From contig JBITNC010000002.1 in the NCBI GenBank assembly GCA_050084985.1, positions 30,752,001 to 30,816,000 of the forward strand: a stretch of 64,000 nucleotides of DNA, written 5' to 3'. Origin of the DNA: Nageia nagi. Its lineage: Eukaryota > Pinophyta. This document shows, piece after piece, positions 47,384 through 58,904 of the stretch (positions are counted from its first letter, which is position 1; the number at the start of each line of letters is the position of its first letter). A program made the position numbers and the translations under genes. The notes beneath the pieces were generated by a model. That model worked only from the letters and a program-made list of their open reading frames with translations, did no database searches and was not told where the DNA came from.

Positions 47384-49251
47384 TTAAAGAGGAGCACTAC
47401 CACCACTACTAGCAGTATCTCCCATCTTAGCTCTAACCCTATGGCTACTATAACTAGCCATTGTCCCTAATGTGTCTCGCAAGATCCCACTCATTTTCAC
47501 CCCATGGATCTCAAGGAGCATTTTTGCTCTTGCATACTTGACCTTGAGAATGGTAATCTCCTTATCCTTTTCCTCCATCCTATCCATATTTCCCTTGTAT
47601 GAAGGACATTATTGATCTAGGGGTGGCATCATTATTCTCTCTCATATCTTCTTCATGGATTTCTCTAGAGTTGTCATCCATGAATCCCTCTTAGCTAGGG
47701 TGGCCTGTAACATGGTCACCTGGGCCTCCATGGGCCTTAACCTAGTCACCTTCACTTCTAGTGAAGTGATCTGCCTATCTGTATCTCCTATAATAAAGTG
47801 AGATTCATGATTAATTAAGCATTCTTACATGGATAAGAATTGAAACTCTTCAAATTTACATGCTCTCTTACCTAATGACTCTAGGGGTGTAGCTGTGGCA
47901 AAAATAGCTAACCTTGGTGTTCCTGGTACCTCTCCCTCTTGCACTGGGATGCCATAGATGGGATTTTTCACTTAGTAGGGATCATCCTCCAATGATCCCT
48001 CATTGGTCTTCTCATATCCCTCATTTTCATCCTTGTCCATCCCAAGGTCCTTGGGATGGACTCTGATCCACCATGTTGCATAACCAAAGGAAACCCTTGA
48101 TTCTATAGAGACATTGGAAGCCTTGTCCAATGTCCTCATCTCCTCCCATGTGAGCCTCCATGTCACTATAACCTACACCCCCGTAGGCATGTCCCTATTG
48201 ACCATGTAGCATTAATAGCATGTGGGTATTGGTGTGATCCCCTATTGGATCCCAAACTACCTTAGTACATGATGAGGGTGGTATGGATCCACCACTTTCC
48301 TTTATGTATAGAAAAACTACTCTTTATGCACCCATGCTAGCCAATGTGCATCCTTATCCCACACAAATTCCTAGTAGCAAATCCATATTAGGTCCATATC
48401 CTGTAGTGCATCCACCTACCATATCCTCACTCTAAGGGGTGAGGATACATGTATCCTCCACTCCTAGAGGTCTACCACACCAAAGCTATGTCTCACCACC
48501 CAAACTAGTCCAAGTGGGAAGGTCAATATACTCTTGTTTGGACATAAGTAAGTAGCTATGATTACAGTTACATATAGCCATAAATATCACCTTATTGGGG
48601 CAAACTAGTACACCTCCAGCCTAACTGATCGATGCTCCCAATTGTGATCTACATCCCCAATTAGCCAAAATGCCTCTTACTCGTGGATGTTATTTTCTAG
48701 AAGCTTCCTTTGATGTACAAGGCTTCCCTTGATGGGAATCCCCCATATCTGGTAGATGTCTAGGAGTGTGATGGTCATTTCACCTAGGGGTAGGTGAAAT
48801 GACCATCACACTCCTAGACATCTACCAGATATGGGGGATTCCCGTGAAATGAATAGCAATCTAGATCCCATCTCTCCACTAATGCTATGAATAGCGGTAA
48901 GTCTTGTTGCACATGCCCAATGATGGCTAGATTTTCTAGCCTACATCGGGATAGGATATCATCAATGTGGTTGGTTTTAGACCAACCCCTTGCCTTCTCT
49001 AAGGTGGTTATGGCCATTGGTCCTCCTTGGATGAGAACCTTGCATTCTTGCAAGGGAATAAATTTAAACTAATTAAAAATATCCTTGATTAAACTAAAAT
49101 ATCAAATTCATAAATAAAATAGAATAAAAATAATGAATTTATCAAATGAATGTGAGAGAAGCTACTTACAGCATGGTCATATGGAAGAGAGTAGAGATAC
49201 TACACTATATGGCCCCTCCAACCAGTAATGGGATGTCCAAACATCCTCCAT
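47384..49251 (-). pseudogene. antisense plant mobile domain (PMD) gene, spliced, degenerate
   Basis: Minus-strand exons proposed: 49251-49170, 49046-47872, 47787-47384. The second has PMD hallmarks: DILSRCRLENLAIIGHVQQD, FIALVERWDLDCYSFH, then GEMTITLLDIYQIWGIPIKG and DPYHPHHVLR*FGIQ*G. PMD (PF10536) occurs in MAIN/MAIL nuclear proteins and in plant transposons. The second intron, GTAAGA...TTATAG (47788-47871, 84 bp), joins frames exactly (TTA G|GA) to a coiled-coil exon with ITSLEVKVTRL and MEEKDKEITILKVKYARAKM. The first intron (49047-49169, GTAAGT...GCAAG) is less sure. About 13 stops, many at expected Gln codons, and a 50-bp insertion break it. Confidence 0.82.
48734..48843. repeat. perfect 53-bp inverted repeat, 4-base spacer
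   Basis: Arms 48734-48786 and 48791-48843 are exact reverse complements around GGGG. The left arm is original PMD coding sequence; the right arm is an inverted copy inserted after the FH codons of CYSFH. Confidence 0.97.
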
Positions 49252-51173
49252 GCCTATTTTATCATCCATAAAATTAAAAATATGTATAAAACAATTAAAA
49301 ATGAGTGTATGCAAATACAAGTAAGAGAAAACAACATATAACCAAGTAAATCATGCTCAAAACCAATCATGCATGGCTAGAAGGTGAGTCAACGTGCAGG
49401 CAGGGCTTCATTAGGAAATAAAGAAGTCAGAGTGCCAAGTTAGAGGGGATGAAAAGTCAAAATGATACTTTTAAATCAAATTTCTCTTTTATATTTTCTA
49501 AATTACATTGAAACCCTAGGGCTTCATCCTTTGCTCTTGTTGGTGCCCTAAATCATTATTTTATGTGTTCATTATGCATTAAATTATTTTAAATGCTTGT
49601 CGTTTCTCTTTCAAAAACTTTTATTATTATTTTCACACCACCAAAGATGTCCATTTATTTGAATTAAGTGTACATTTAGGGACAAATGCTTTATAAGGGT
49701 ACATACATTTCTTTTTAATGCCTACTAATCATCTATTGGTGGAAATTGTAACCATGGCACTATTTAAACTGTAACTATTACATGTATGCTATGAGTGGTG
49801 TGAAATAAACTAAATTAGTAGAACTTCTAAATGCACTATCTCAATTATTGTTATAATATGTTTTATTGAATGATCAATGTACTTATACACTTGCTCTACA
49901 TGATTGATTTTTATTCATAAAGTTTTACTATATTTAAATTGCACTTCAAATTTAGCTATTACTTGTGTTTCATTCCCAATTGAAAATGCTTGTTTCAATT
50001 TCAATTGAAGGTACCTTTGATTTTGAAACATTTCATATCCTTTTCTACACCACTAGTGGAGTTAATATGGAAATATCTTGTGATATTTTAAATAATTATA
50101 AACCCTTCATATTGTTTATAATTCATAGAGATGATTATTGGAATGTTATATGGATTGAAAGTGCAAATTACAAATTTGGACATATATTACTATGTCATAG
50201 TTTCTCTGAAAATATTATGATTATATGGACTAATATTCTTCTTCATAAATTGAAGTAATATGATATAAAAGGTTGTCAATTGAATATATCTCAAATCTGA
50301 GCACTACAAATTAAAAGGTTCACATTGTTAGCGATGTATAATTATTATAAATCCTTTTGCATTGGGGTATTTTGTAATTTCATTTAATATTCATCCATTT
50401 ATATGGTTTCTTCATGCATTTTAATTGCTTTATGGAAAATCATCAATCTTGTTGAAAACATGATCGTAAAATTTTAGGCATACCATGAAACTATCAGCAT
50501 GGATTTACATTGAATATTCATGCAAATTGAAATATTACAATGAACGACCAATGAATAATTGAATATATTAGTTCATTGATATACTGATAAATGTTTCATA
50601 GCCATGGTCTTCCCATGAGTAAATATAGTATTATTACATGACATCACCATCATGAGTCCTTGAATAGATATTTATGGACTATGAGTTGTTTATCATAGTA
50701 CTTTATAAATTATGGATATTGCAAGCTTGGGGCATTACAAAGAACCCATGCACTTGCTCTCTATAGACTATGAGTTGTCTATCATAATAGTCTATGTATC
50801 ATTGTTTATATATCACTATGAATCACATCAACCATAGTAAAATATTGCATATTATATTTATTTTATCCTTGCTATTTACATTGCTTATTCTTTTATGGAT
50901 GTGATCTATGCAGATATATGTTGTTTTATTTGATAGGTACTACTTGGGTGAGTAGGATTTCCATCAACCACTCACCTCATTAGAGATTCTTAGTTTTGGC
51001 TTGATTACCCAATACAACAAGTGCTAGGGAAACCAAGGCCAAATGGAGGCAAACAACATACCATACTCGACACATCGATCAAAATAGGGAAGTCTGCTTT
51101 ACTATTGAAAATATTTTTCTCTTCTCTAAATTTTCTTTGGATTATTTAATTTTAATTTTTTCATTACATATCC
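49252..51173. other. spacer of gag-PMD element before its 3' LTR
   Basis: No pol domain on either strand. A 97-codon + frame (49965-50258) has no family I recognise. On the minus strand this region is upstream of the PMD gene and could have held its promoter; I see no clear TATA box at a useful distance. Confidence 0.5.
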
Positions 51174-51909
51174 AAAGAGGGGTAAAATGTAGATGTCTAA
51201 AAATGATTTATTATTTATTTAATAAATCATATTTAGCATATTAAATAATTAAAAGGCAATAATACTAGAATCAAGATAAAATGCTATTATATTGCAATAC
51301 CATGTGATAAGACCAATGTAATATCATATACCATGGTTTATATTTTAAATTATCTTGAATGTTGAAATGATTATTTTTATTTCTATTTATCATCTTTCAC
51401 TCCTTTCTGTAGGTTATAAATATGAGAGGTGAAGGTTGAAATCCCTATTAGATATCTCTAATAGGTGGTTGTCCCAAACATCAAACTTACAATGTCTCTT
51501 GACACCACCTATCTTGAGAAATTGTTAACTCTATGAGCTCTATTATCTATCTCTTGTGCACAATATGAAATCATCTATCCTACATCATCAGCGATGTATC
51601 TCTTCCATGTTACCAGCAGCATGCATCTTCTAGATCAGGAGGTCCAGACTTTAGGGAATGACTCATGATACCACTCTAGTGAATATCCATTGTGAGATCA
51701 TTTGAAATCTAATTATGATCCTCTAAAAATTCACTATTATCTACTCTTAAGGATTGTGTATACATGGGCTATAGGCCTCACTCCATATCAGGTTCATATG
51801 TTTCATGTATATTTTTTGTAATCTAATATAGAGCTCTTATTCATTGTATTCATAGATGAATTTATTTATTTGTGTCTTTATTCATTAATTACACAATTTA
51901 GGGTCTATA
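51174..51909 (+). repeat. gag-PMD element polypurine tract and 3' LTR
   Basis: CAAAGAGGGGTAAAA (51173-51187) precedes TGTAGATGTCT at 51188; the LTR ends GGGTCTATA at 51909. TGTAGA and TCTATA are near inverted repeats. GTTGG at 51910-51914 is the TSD copy. Confidence 0.9.
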
Positions 51910-51914
51910 GTTGG

Positions 51915-52440
51915 AATGACATATCATAAGATTTTTTCTTATCAAACCATCACTTGATAATACTCTATCTATTTTGAAAGGAAAAGTAGGCCTTTTCCCT
52001 ATCTTCTTCTAACTGCAATAATTGATTTCTCTTGACTTGAAGTCATTTAAGTTTTGGATCATCAGATTCCTGCAACACTTTCAAAGTTGGTAACTCTAAA
52101 TGAATAGATAATATTGGTCTCTTATGATAAATTAAATCATAAGGAGAAGTTTTGATTACATCCTTTATACTTATTCTATCAACCGATAAGGAATGAGCCA
52201 ACTTTTTATGCCATTACCTCATCTTGAACCATCACGTTTTATAACCAGACAAGATTCCTATTAGTAGATTAAGCCAAACCATTTTCTTATGGTTAATAAT
52301 GATAAGATTTTATCTAATAAATATCATAATCTAAGGTAAACTAAGACATTTTTTTCTCCTAAAAGGATTGGTCCAATATATGAGACAATTGTCTATGGAA
52401 GCTAGATGCTTGCTTCTCCATTTTTGGGTAAACTTATTCC
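51915..52440 (-). pseudogene. Tat2 integrase, middle part
   Basis: Minus strand: TIVSYIGPILLGEKNVLVYL, STNRNLVWL, LELPTLKVLQESDDPKL, LQLEEDREKAYFSFQNR and WFDKKKSYDMSFQ, each with a Tat1 counterpart (IIVSNNSLTFIG, STNKNLTWI, LPALKILQEMDD, LEEDQNKAYESFQH, WFDKKKSS). It is heavily mutated. Confidence 0.78.
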
Positions 52441-54379
52441 ACCTAAAAATTTGTAGAGATCAAGGAAGAAGATTCACTCTCATGTCCATTATGAATTAAC
52501 AATATATATGATTTTTATACCCATAATAAAAGCACATAGCAATTGATGATAATACATTTTACGAAGCAATGGTGAGAGCAAGGGTGAGGATGAAAGTGAG
52601 GATGAGGAGGATGATGATGATCCAAGCAAATCCATTGAGAAACCAAACAGATTAATCACAATTATGGCTATATGTGTACTCTTGAATACTATGTAAATAT
52701 TATCTACAAACTCATATGAGGAGCCAAATGGTTTCTTAGTAATGATGGTTGTTGTTAAGGTTATGAATGAGGCTTCTACTTGAGGTAACAAACACAATGT
52801 AGGGGCATTGTAGATCCACTCAACAGATAGGATTAGTTTTGCAATATTATTTATGGAAACAACCCATTTATTTTTATAGTACCAAAGTTTTGGGATATAT
52901 CTAGGATTTGATTGGTCAATGCTAGGATGGAAAATGGTGGAGCTAAAAGGTTACAAAATGATGGATTCTAAGCATATCCATTATTGATTATGGAAGGATT
53001 GATGTGTTGGATCAAGAGGTTAATGGAGGATCTTGTAATGATTGATATTGTCCTCTATCCTACCTTTGAAGTTATGGTCTTATGTGTTAAGGGATCCATG
53101 AAGATCCTTTAGGTGTGTCTAAATCTGATTGAAGAGAAAACCAAGGAGGGTTGTTATGAGTATGTTAGAGTTTACCATCAATTGGATCTCCTTTTAGCAT
53201 TTTTCAAATAAAATATCTATAAGTTTTTAGAGTCAACTATGAGGGTGGATGGTGAGGGTGTGGAGCCATGAAATGAAGGATTTTGGGAACTAGATGTGGA
53301 AGTGTTAAATATATTATTATGATCAAGTGATGGAAATTTGTGGTGCATTTTTGTTCTCTAGGATATTTTGTACATTCTCTTTAAGGGAATATTTGGTGGG
53401 TATATTATCTTCTCAATGAAAATATTCAATTTTTTATTATGTGATATCAAGGAGGGGGAATGCTTATTGGTTTCATATAGGGTACACCAAATGGTAATCA
53501 TGAGAGATGACTTAGCCAAGGCAGAGGTCAAGCCTAGGTTGGTGTAGATATGGAGATGTGAAAGAGGTCATGGGTATTGTCTAGGACTAGGGTCTTACTT
53601 TAACAAACTACCCTATATTGATAAGGTCTATTTGGAAGATGCTACTGATTATTCTAGTGTAAGAAATGAGGAGGAGGAGGCCATTATTTCCATGATGATT
53701 ATTGCCTTTGAGTGGATGTACACTTTAGGCATATCCATCTATGTGGGGTATTAGTGTAAGGAAGGATGCTACCTATTTTTGGACTATGGCATATGTTGTT
53801 GTGAGGAAGTTCATCAAAGCTTAAAACTATAAGGGGCATATCCTATAGACCTAGTCATGGATATAGGAACCAATCTTTGCATTTGATGGAGGATCCAATT
53901 TCTCATCCCTATCCTTGGATGGGAGAGTCTGAAGGAAACCATGAGGAAAGCCACAAGTGGTTTGATGGGGCAAGCTTTGATTTTTAGTTTGGAGTTATAA
54001 AGTTTTTGAATTTGTTAACATAATTTGATTTTAGGCAGTATCTTTGATTTTAAATTTTTAGGTCTACTATTATTTGTAGTTGTGATATTTTATGTATGGT
54101 ATTGATAAGAGGCATTTTAATATTATATTTTGAGCCTTGATAGTTTCAAATTTAGTATGTGCATAGATATATTAAGGTTAACTTTTATTTAGCTCATTTT
54201 GAATAAGGATTATGCTTATTACTTAAAATATGCAATAATTTTGATATTTTTTGAATGGATGTATTGGAAATATTAAGATGATGTAAAAGGTCATGAGTCC
54301 TTTCAAAACTGTTATTTTTTATCCTATATATCAAAAACATTATCTATGGAATTTTGAATATGATAATGAATATCTATAG
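52441..54379. other. segment interrupting Tat2 integrase, both strands partly open
   Basis: Integrase text stops near 52440 and resumes near 54380. On the minus strand 52797-52489 reads PFGSSYEFVDNIYIV and, upstream, NNIAKLI and IDQSN, recalling the Tat1 extra ORF (HGSYYEFMDKFYAI, QNIDKLI, IEKSN). On the + strand long broken frames also look protein-like (ESEDEEDDDDPSKSIEKPN near 52600; NKLPYIDKVYLEDATDYSS near 53610; IISMMIIAFEWMY near 53690). I cannot decide which strand codes. I found no LTR ends or TSD. Confidence 0.4.
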
Positions 54380-55500
54380 AAGATTTATTATCAATTCTTA
54401 ATCTATATTTTTGCATAAAATTGCTTTATATCATATATTATTCAATTTGTAGCTATGATACTGAATCTATGATTGACTGATGAATTGGGGTTGATGACCC
54501 CAATGATATCAAGGCCCCATTATTGAAAGGATTCTTTAACAATGATTGATATTAAAGGAAAAGAAACTTGTCTTATTATTCCCATACATTTATTGCAATT
54601 TTCATTTTGTTTAATGATTTTTAATGAACTTTAGAACATGGTTGGCTAATAATGCCTGACATGCAATATATTAGCATCTAGTTTTTTATCATGAATATTA
54701 TTCTCTTGAGAATCCATAGTGGAACTCTTACAATATCTTAGCTACTTATTCTTTAGTAATACATCTCAAGAAAGTCACATCAATTTTATTTTTTTGTATA
54801 AGCATTCATCAATGCATATATAATTTAGGGCATGAATATGAATTTTTCTTCTTTGGGACTTAAACATTTCAATACATCTCCTAATATTAAAGTAAGTCAC
54901 TATTAGCTTGATCCAATTAGTTTATTGATTAAGGATTTGTTTAACTTCTTCAATAAACATAATCATTTGGGCTACCATTACCATCTTATTGCATAATGCT
55001 CTCCCCCATACTAGCTTGGTTGGTTTTATCCCTACATCATATTATAAAATCTTAGTATCCCAATTGGCTTTTCCTTCTTCAAGGTCACATTGAATTACAT
55101 ATATAACTTCTACCATCTTGGTGAATAGTTTAAACTATAATTTTACTTTTATATATATAGTATTTAAACTTTTTAATATCTTTCATAACAATAAATACTT
55201 ATTTTCAATAAAAGAGTACCTTTTTATGATCATGATATGTTTGATTGTGAAAGTTAATTGGATGTTATTCCTTCTCTTTCTTCTAAGATAAAATAGAAGC
55301 CAAATTGTTATCAGCACCATAAGCATATACAATAAAATCTCTTGAAAAATTAGGATATTTTTAAGACCAATGCCTTGATAATAGCTTGCTTGATTTAATG
55401 AAATGCTTCCTTGGATTTTGAGGACTAGACAAATGGTGTATCCTTTTTTAGCATTATTGTAGTGGGGATACAATTATGGAAAAACCATTAATAAATTTTT
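54380..55500 (-). pseudogene. Tat2 integrase N-terminal part and RNase H
   Basis: Minus strand: WGLDIIGVINPNSSVNHRF (Tat1 WGIEFIGVINPNSLVGHNF) at about 54460-54520. The zinc-binding region and RNase H connection to its right are only faint: a 96-codon frame at 55473-55183 lies where RNase H is expected. Confidence 0.65.
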
Positions 55501-56300
55501 TGATAAATTTATTTATCCCATAAATGATTGGAGGGATTTTTTGTTTGAAGGTAATGGTAAATCTTGAATTGCTTTTACTCTATCAAGATCAATTGATAAA
55601 CATTCTTCTAAAACTACATGGCCAAGTAACTTCCCTTCATTAATTGTAAAAACAAACTTCTTGGGATTTATTAATATCCCAAAAGCCTTGCATTTTTTAA
55701 ATACTTGTCTAACATGGTGTATATGCATGTTCCTATCATTGGAGAATATATTATTATCATATAAGTAATCCAAAATGATATTATTGATCAATTCACCAAA
55801 TACATGATCAATAGCTCTTCAAAATGTAGCCTCAACATTCGAAATACCAAAGGGCATTCTCTAAAATGAAAAACTTATCCATTTAGTGGTGAATATCATA
55901 TTATGTTGATATTATTCTTTTATCCAAATATGATTAAAGCCTAAGAATTCATCAATCATAAAAAAATAAATAGCCTTTATTACTTTTTGTAATATTTATT
56001 CCATTAAAGGTAACTTGTAATTATCTTTAAGAGAAAATTAATTAAGATTTATAAAATCAACATGAAGCTTTATTTCTTTGCTCTTTCTCATCAGTACCAA
56101 ATTTACCACCCAAGTATAATGCTTGATATGGTATATGATTTTAGCATTGAGTAATTTCAATAATTCTTACTTCATTACCTCTTCAATCTTGGGATTGACA
56201 AGTATTTATTTTTATTGGTAAGGTTTGACATTCGATATTAACTCAATAGTATATTGAATAGTTTCTTTATCATATATCTTCAATTTTTCATAATACCATA
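55501..56300 (-). pseudogene. Tat2 reverse transcriptase, degenerate
   Basis: The frame 55791-55513 reads MINNIILDYLYDNNIFSNDR, HHVRQVFKKCKAFGILINPK, KLLGHVV and VKAIQDLPLPSNKKSLQSF. The catalytic YLDD is YLYD at 55756-55767. Upstream fragments give the fingers (MPFGISNVE-like text near 55845). Confidence 0.82.
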
Positions 56301-56599
56301 TGATTATAGTAGCATATTTCCAACACAATTTTATAATATATGTTTCTTCTTCTATGGTACATTTTATACCAATTTTGATTACCCTATCAAGGCCAAAAAA
56401 GAAATTATGCCTCTATAGAATAATAGCTTTAATTTGAGTCTGATTTTCTAAGTTAAATATATTCTCAAATGATATGAAACCCTTTAGAGTTACAATATTT
56501 CTCAATTCAATTACATATTATTATTAGAAGAACTCTGGTAATTTCTTTAGGCTAAATACATGACAGATAATCTCATTTACTAAGAAGTCCATAATTTTT

Positions 56600-57080
56600 C
56601 ATTATAATCAAAGACATGACAATAGCTCACTTACTTTAGAACTAACAATCTATAGACCACCCTTACACCCATGATACCTCTTATATGATGAGCAAGATTG
56701 AAATGGGCATCCTTTACTATTAGCACATTAGTCACTTGATCATACTTCCCCAAAATTGCTTTGAATTTGAGGGCTAAAAAAGATTTGAGAAAATACCAAG
56801 CTCTATTATGATATGTTTTTAGATAATGATGTCTGACATTACATTTATTAATTACCTAATTGATAACCAATTTTGAAACACCATATACCTTGAGGCATTT
56901 GATGCCTAATCTTCTAGCTTGATTAAGACTTAACATAATGCTTCATATTTAGCTTATTAGTACATTCCCAGAATCCCAAGTGAGGTGATATGAAAATCTT
57001 ATTATATATCCTATTGGAGGCTTCAGTTTGACCCCTGTTTTGGTACCTTACTTACATCTAGCTCCATCAAAATACAATTT
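56600..57080 (-). pseudogene. Tat2 archaeal-type RNase H located before RT
   Basis: Minus strand: SLNQARRLGIKCLKVYGVSK, LVIN, RHHYLKTYHNRAWYFLKSFL and ALKFKAILGKYDQVTNVL, parallel to Tat1 LSKVINIGIKCLIVHGDSEL, HHYLKNYKNRVWDLLESFLG and ISILRRYNQIANAL. GDS has become GVS. Position between protease and RT is the same as in Tat1. Confidence 0.7.
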
Positions 57081-57399
57081 CATATTTCATCCTCCATCTT
57101 AGTTAGTACTAATATAGGTTTGAAATTTTTATATAGGTAATAGTTTCTCTTTTCAACATCAATAATTGTATAAGTAATTAGGTCATTTTCTATAAGTATC
57201 TCAATAGTTATTAATGCTTGTTTAATATTTTTCATGTTCTTTTATTTCCACTCCATCCATATTAACAAAGTTTTTAGAGGTCCTTTTAATATGAATTGGA
57301 ATTGTACCCTCATTTGGCATCTTAACTCTTTTGGACTTCTAGTTTAGTTGCAAATTCTCTAGAAAATTACATTCCAAATAAATAAGGGAGATCAATGAC

Positions 57400-57938
57400 T
57401 ATAATATCTTAAGATATTGAGATTTTGGGAAACTTATTAAGATACATATACACATGCTTAACCACCCCTACAACATCCATAATTATACCATCCAATTGTA
57501 ATTAATTTAATTTCTTCAATAATTACCCTATGCATAACTATGCTAACATCTCCCATATCAATCAAGAGATTGTGCACTGTACATCCCTCCATTCTTACAA
57601 AAATATAGAAATGTGGAGGTCTTATCACCCATATTGGATTCGATAGTGGGAGATCAACAATAACCATTATAGTATTATCATTATTCAATTTACCCTTTTA
57701 ATTTTTTTATCCTTAAAGACTCTTGAATTAAATCCATTTTTCCTAGTATCCTTAATGCATCAAACATACAAACCTTTGAAGGGATCTTTTTCATTTCTTC
57801 AATGATATTGTAAAGGAGAAAAGGAGATGACTTACTCACATTAGAAGGGTGATATTACCTATATTTTTAAGAAAATTTTCTCTATGTTGTTCAGTGATAA
57901 ATGATTTTCTCAATTTTTGTATACTAATCCTTTGTTGT
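57400..57938 (-). pseudogene. Tat2 protease region
   Basis: The frame 57688-57458 reads NPIWVIRPPHFYIFVRMEGC then TVHNLLIDMGDVSIVMHR. The expected D-x-G appears as D-M-G. Tat1 has the parallel text ITRPPPFYLSLRLECWVVNN and MIDIKAAITVI. Confidence 0.75.
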
Positions 57939-57943
57939 GTTGA

Positions 57944-58549
57944 TGATCCAAATTTATGTGGGAACACAATAGAATAAACATATAACCATAAATATAGAGA
58001 TGCAATGGAAATAACACTTCATTTCATTAATGTCAAAGCATGAAATTTGCTTACAGATAGAATGGAAATAAAACTAGCTAGTGCATTGGTAGTTATCTCT
58101 GAGAAGAGATGTTGCAGCTACAGGCCTCTGAACTGCATTACAATGAGGCTTGAGGGCCTATTTATTATTGAGAAATAATGGAGAACCCTAAACATTCCAA
58201 AAACCTAACCCTAGGAGATGAAGTGCCAAAACTATGGGCCCTGTTTGGGTAGATTGGTGTTTCAACTTCCCAGGGACGTAACTTTTGCATACTATCTCCA
58301 TTTGATGCACATGATACATCATTAGAAAGCTCTATTCGAGGACTACAACTTTTAGGATGAATTTCATTTTATGAAATGATGATGATGATGCCCAAAAAAT
58401 GTCATTTAGGGCCTCAAAATGGCTCCAAAAGTTCAAGACCCAAAAAATTGCTAAAAATAGTAAGTTATGCCGACACTAACAAACTGAAAGAGACAATGGT
58501 GGGGGTCCAAGTGGAATAGGCGGGTGGCCACCAATATCCACCTGGATCA
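57944..58549 (-). mobile_element. solo LTR with TSD GTTGA
   Basis: 606 bp with termini TGATCC and GGATCA and perfect GTTGA on both sides (57939-57943 and 58550-58554), inside the Tat2 gag-protease linker. On the minus strand AATAATAAATAGGCCC (about 58150) looks like a TATA box. The terminal hexamers equal those of chromovirus B but the interior differs. Solo LTRs arise by recombination between the two LTRs of one element. Confidence 0.92.
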
Positions 58550-58554
58550 GTTGA

Positions 58555-58890
58555 TGTTAGCTTCTTCAAAATAAGTGGTAATTATTGTCCTTGCTTTAAA
58601 ATATTTTGGGAAATAATTGACTTTTGAGCTAATACTTTCTTCAAACTTAATTTAGGATTCATAGTTGGATGCTCAAATGTAGAAGTTGAACCATCTTGTG
58701 AAGACCTTGTTTGTACATAAGTAATATAATTCCCAACATGACCTGAAATAAACAAATTCATCATTATTTTATCTACCATAAGGTCTTCCATTTCATTAGT
58801 GTCTATTCCTAAATATTGATGCTGATAACTTAAATAAGAATCAATAATATGTATATCAAAATATCTATCAAATTCCAATCTCTATTAAAA
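58555..58890 (-). pseudogene. Tat2 gag end / gag-protease linker
   Basis: The frame 58878-58582 reads IDSYLSYQHQYLGIDTNEME and MVDKIMMNLFISGH, matching the Tat1 linker DSCVVYQHQYLGLHSN. The rest of Tat2 gag is absent; copia 3 abuts it. Confidence 0.65.
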
Positions 58891-58904
58891 TATTGGTAAA
58901 TTAT

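Larger units (their letters stand above)
21902..51909 (+). mobile_element. pol-less Tat-like element with sense gag and antisense PMD gene
   Basis: LTRs at 21902-22631 and 51188-51909 in the same orientation flank a + strand gag and an antisense plant mobile domain pseudogene. A 5-bp TSD, CTTGG (21897-21901) and GTTGG (51910-51914), differs at one base. Excision rejoins the Tat2 integrase. Removing chromovirus B leaves about 8.5 kb: LTR, gag of 2.1 kb, about 1 kb of spacer, PMD of 1.9 kb, 1.9 kb of spacer, LTR. I find no protease, RT, RNase H or integrase in what remains. It resembles the class described as terminal-repeat retrotransposons with only gag, with an antisense gene added. Confidence 0.82.
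6047..58900 (-). mobile_element. Tat2: old Ty3/gypsy Tat element, minus strand, multiply interrupted
   Basis: Ordered minus-strand remnants, from right to left, are: gag/protease linker (58555-58890), protease (57400-57940), archaeal-type RNase H (56600-57080), RT (55500-56300), RNase H (54960-55500), integrase (54380-54930, 51915-52440, 21716-21901), then an extra ORF (18555-21139 and 8950-9695). Each piece aligns by eye with the matching piece of Tat1. Copia 2, the gag-PMD element, a solo LTR and a 1.9-kb segment interrupt it. The 5' end is hidden behind copia 3 and the left LTR is only tentative, so end coordinates are approximate. Confidence 0.75.

Noticed and set aside
47384-49251. PMD gene as a functional MAIN/MAIL-type host gene
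   Set aside because: It has about 13 stops and a frame-breaking inverted insertion and sits between the LTRs of an element.
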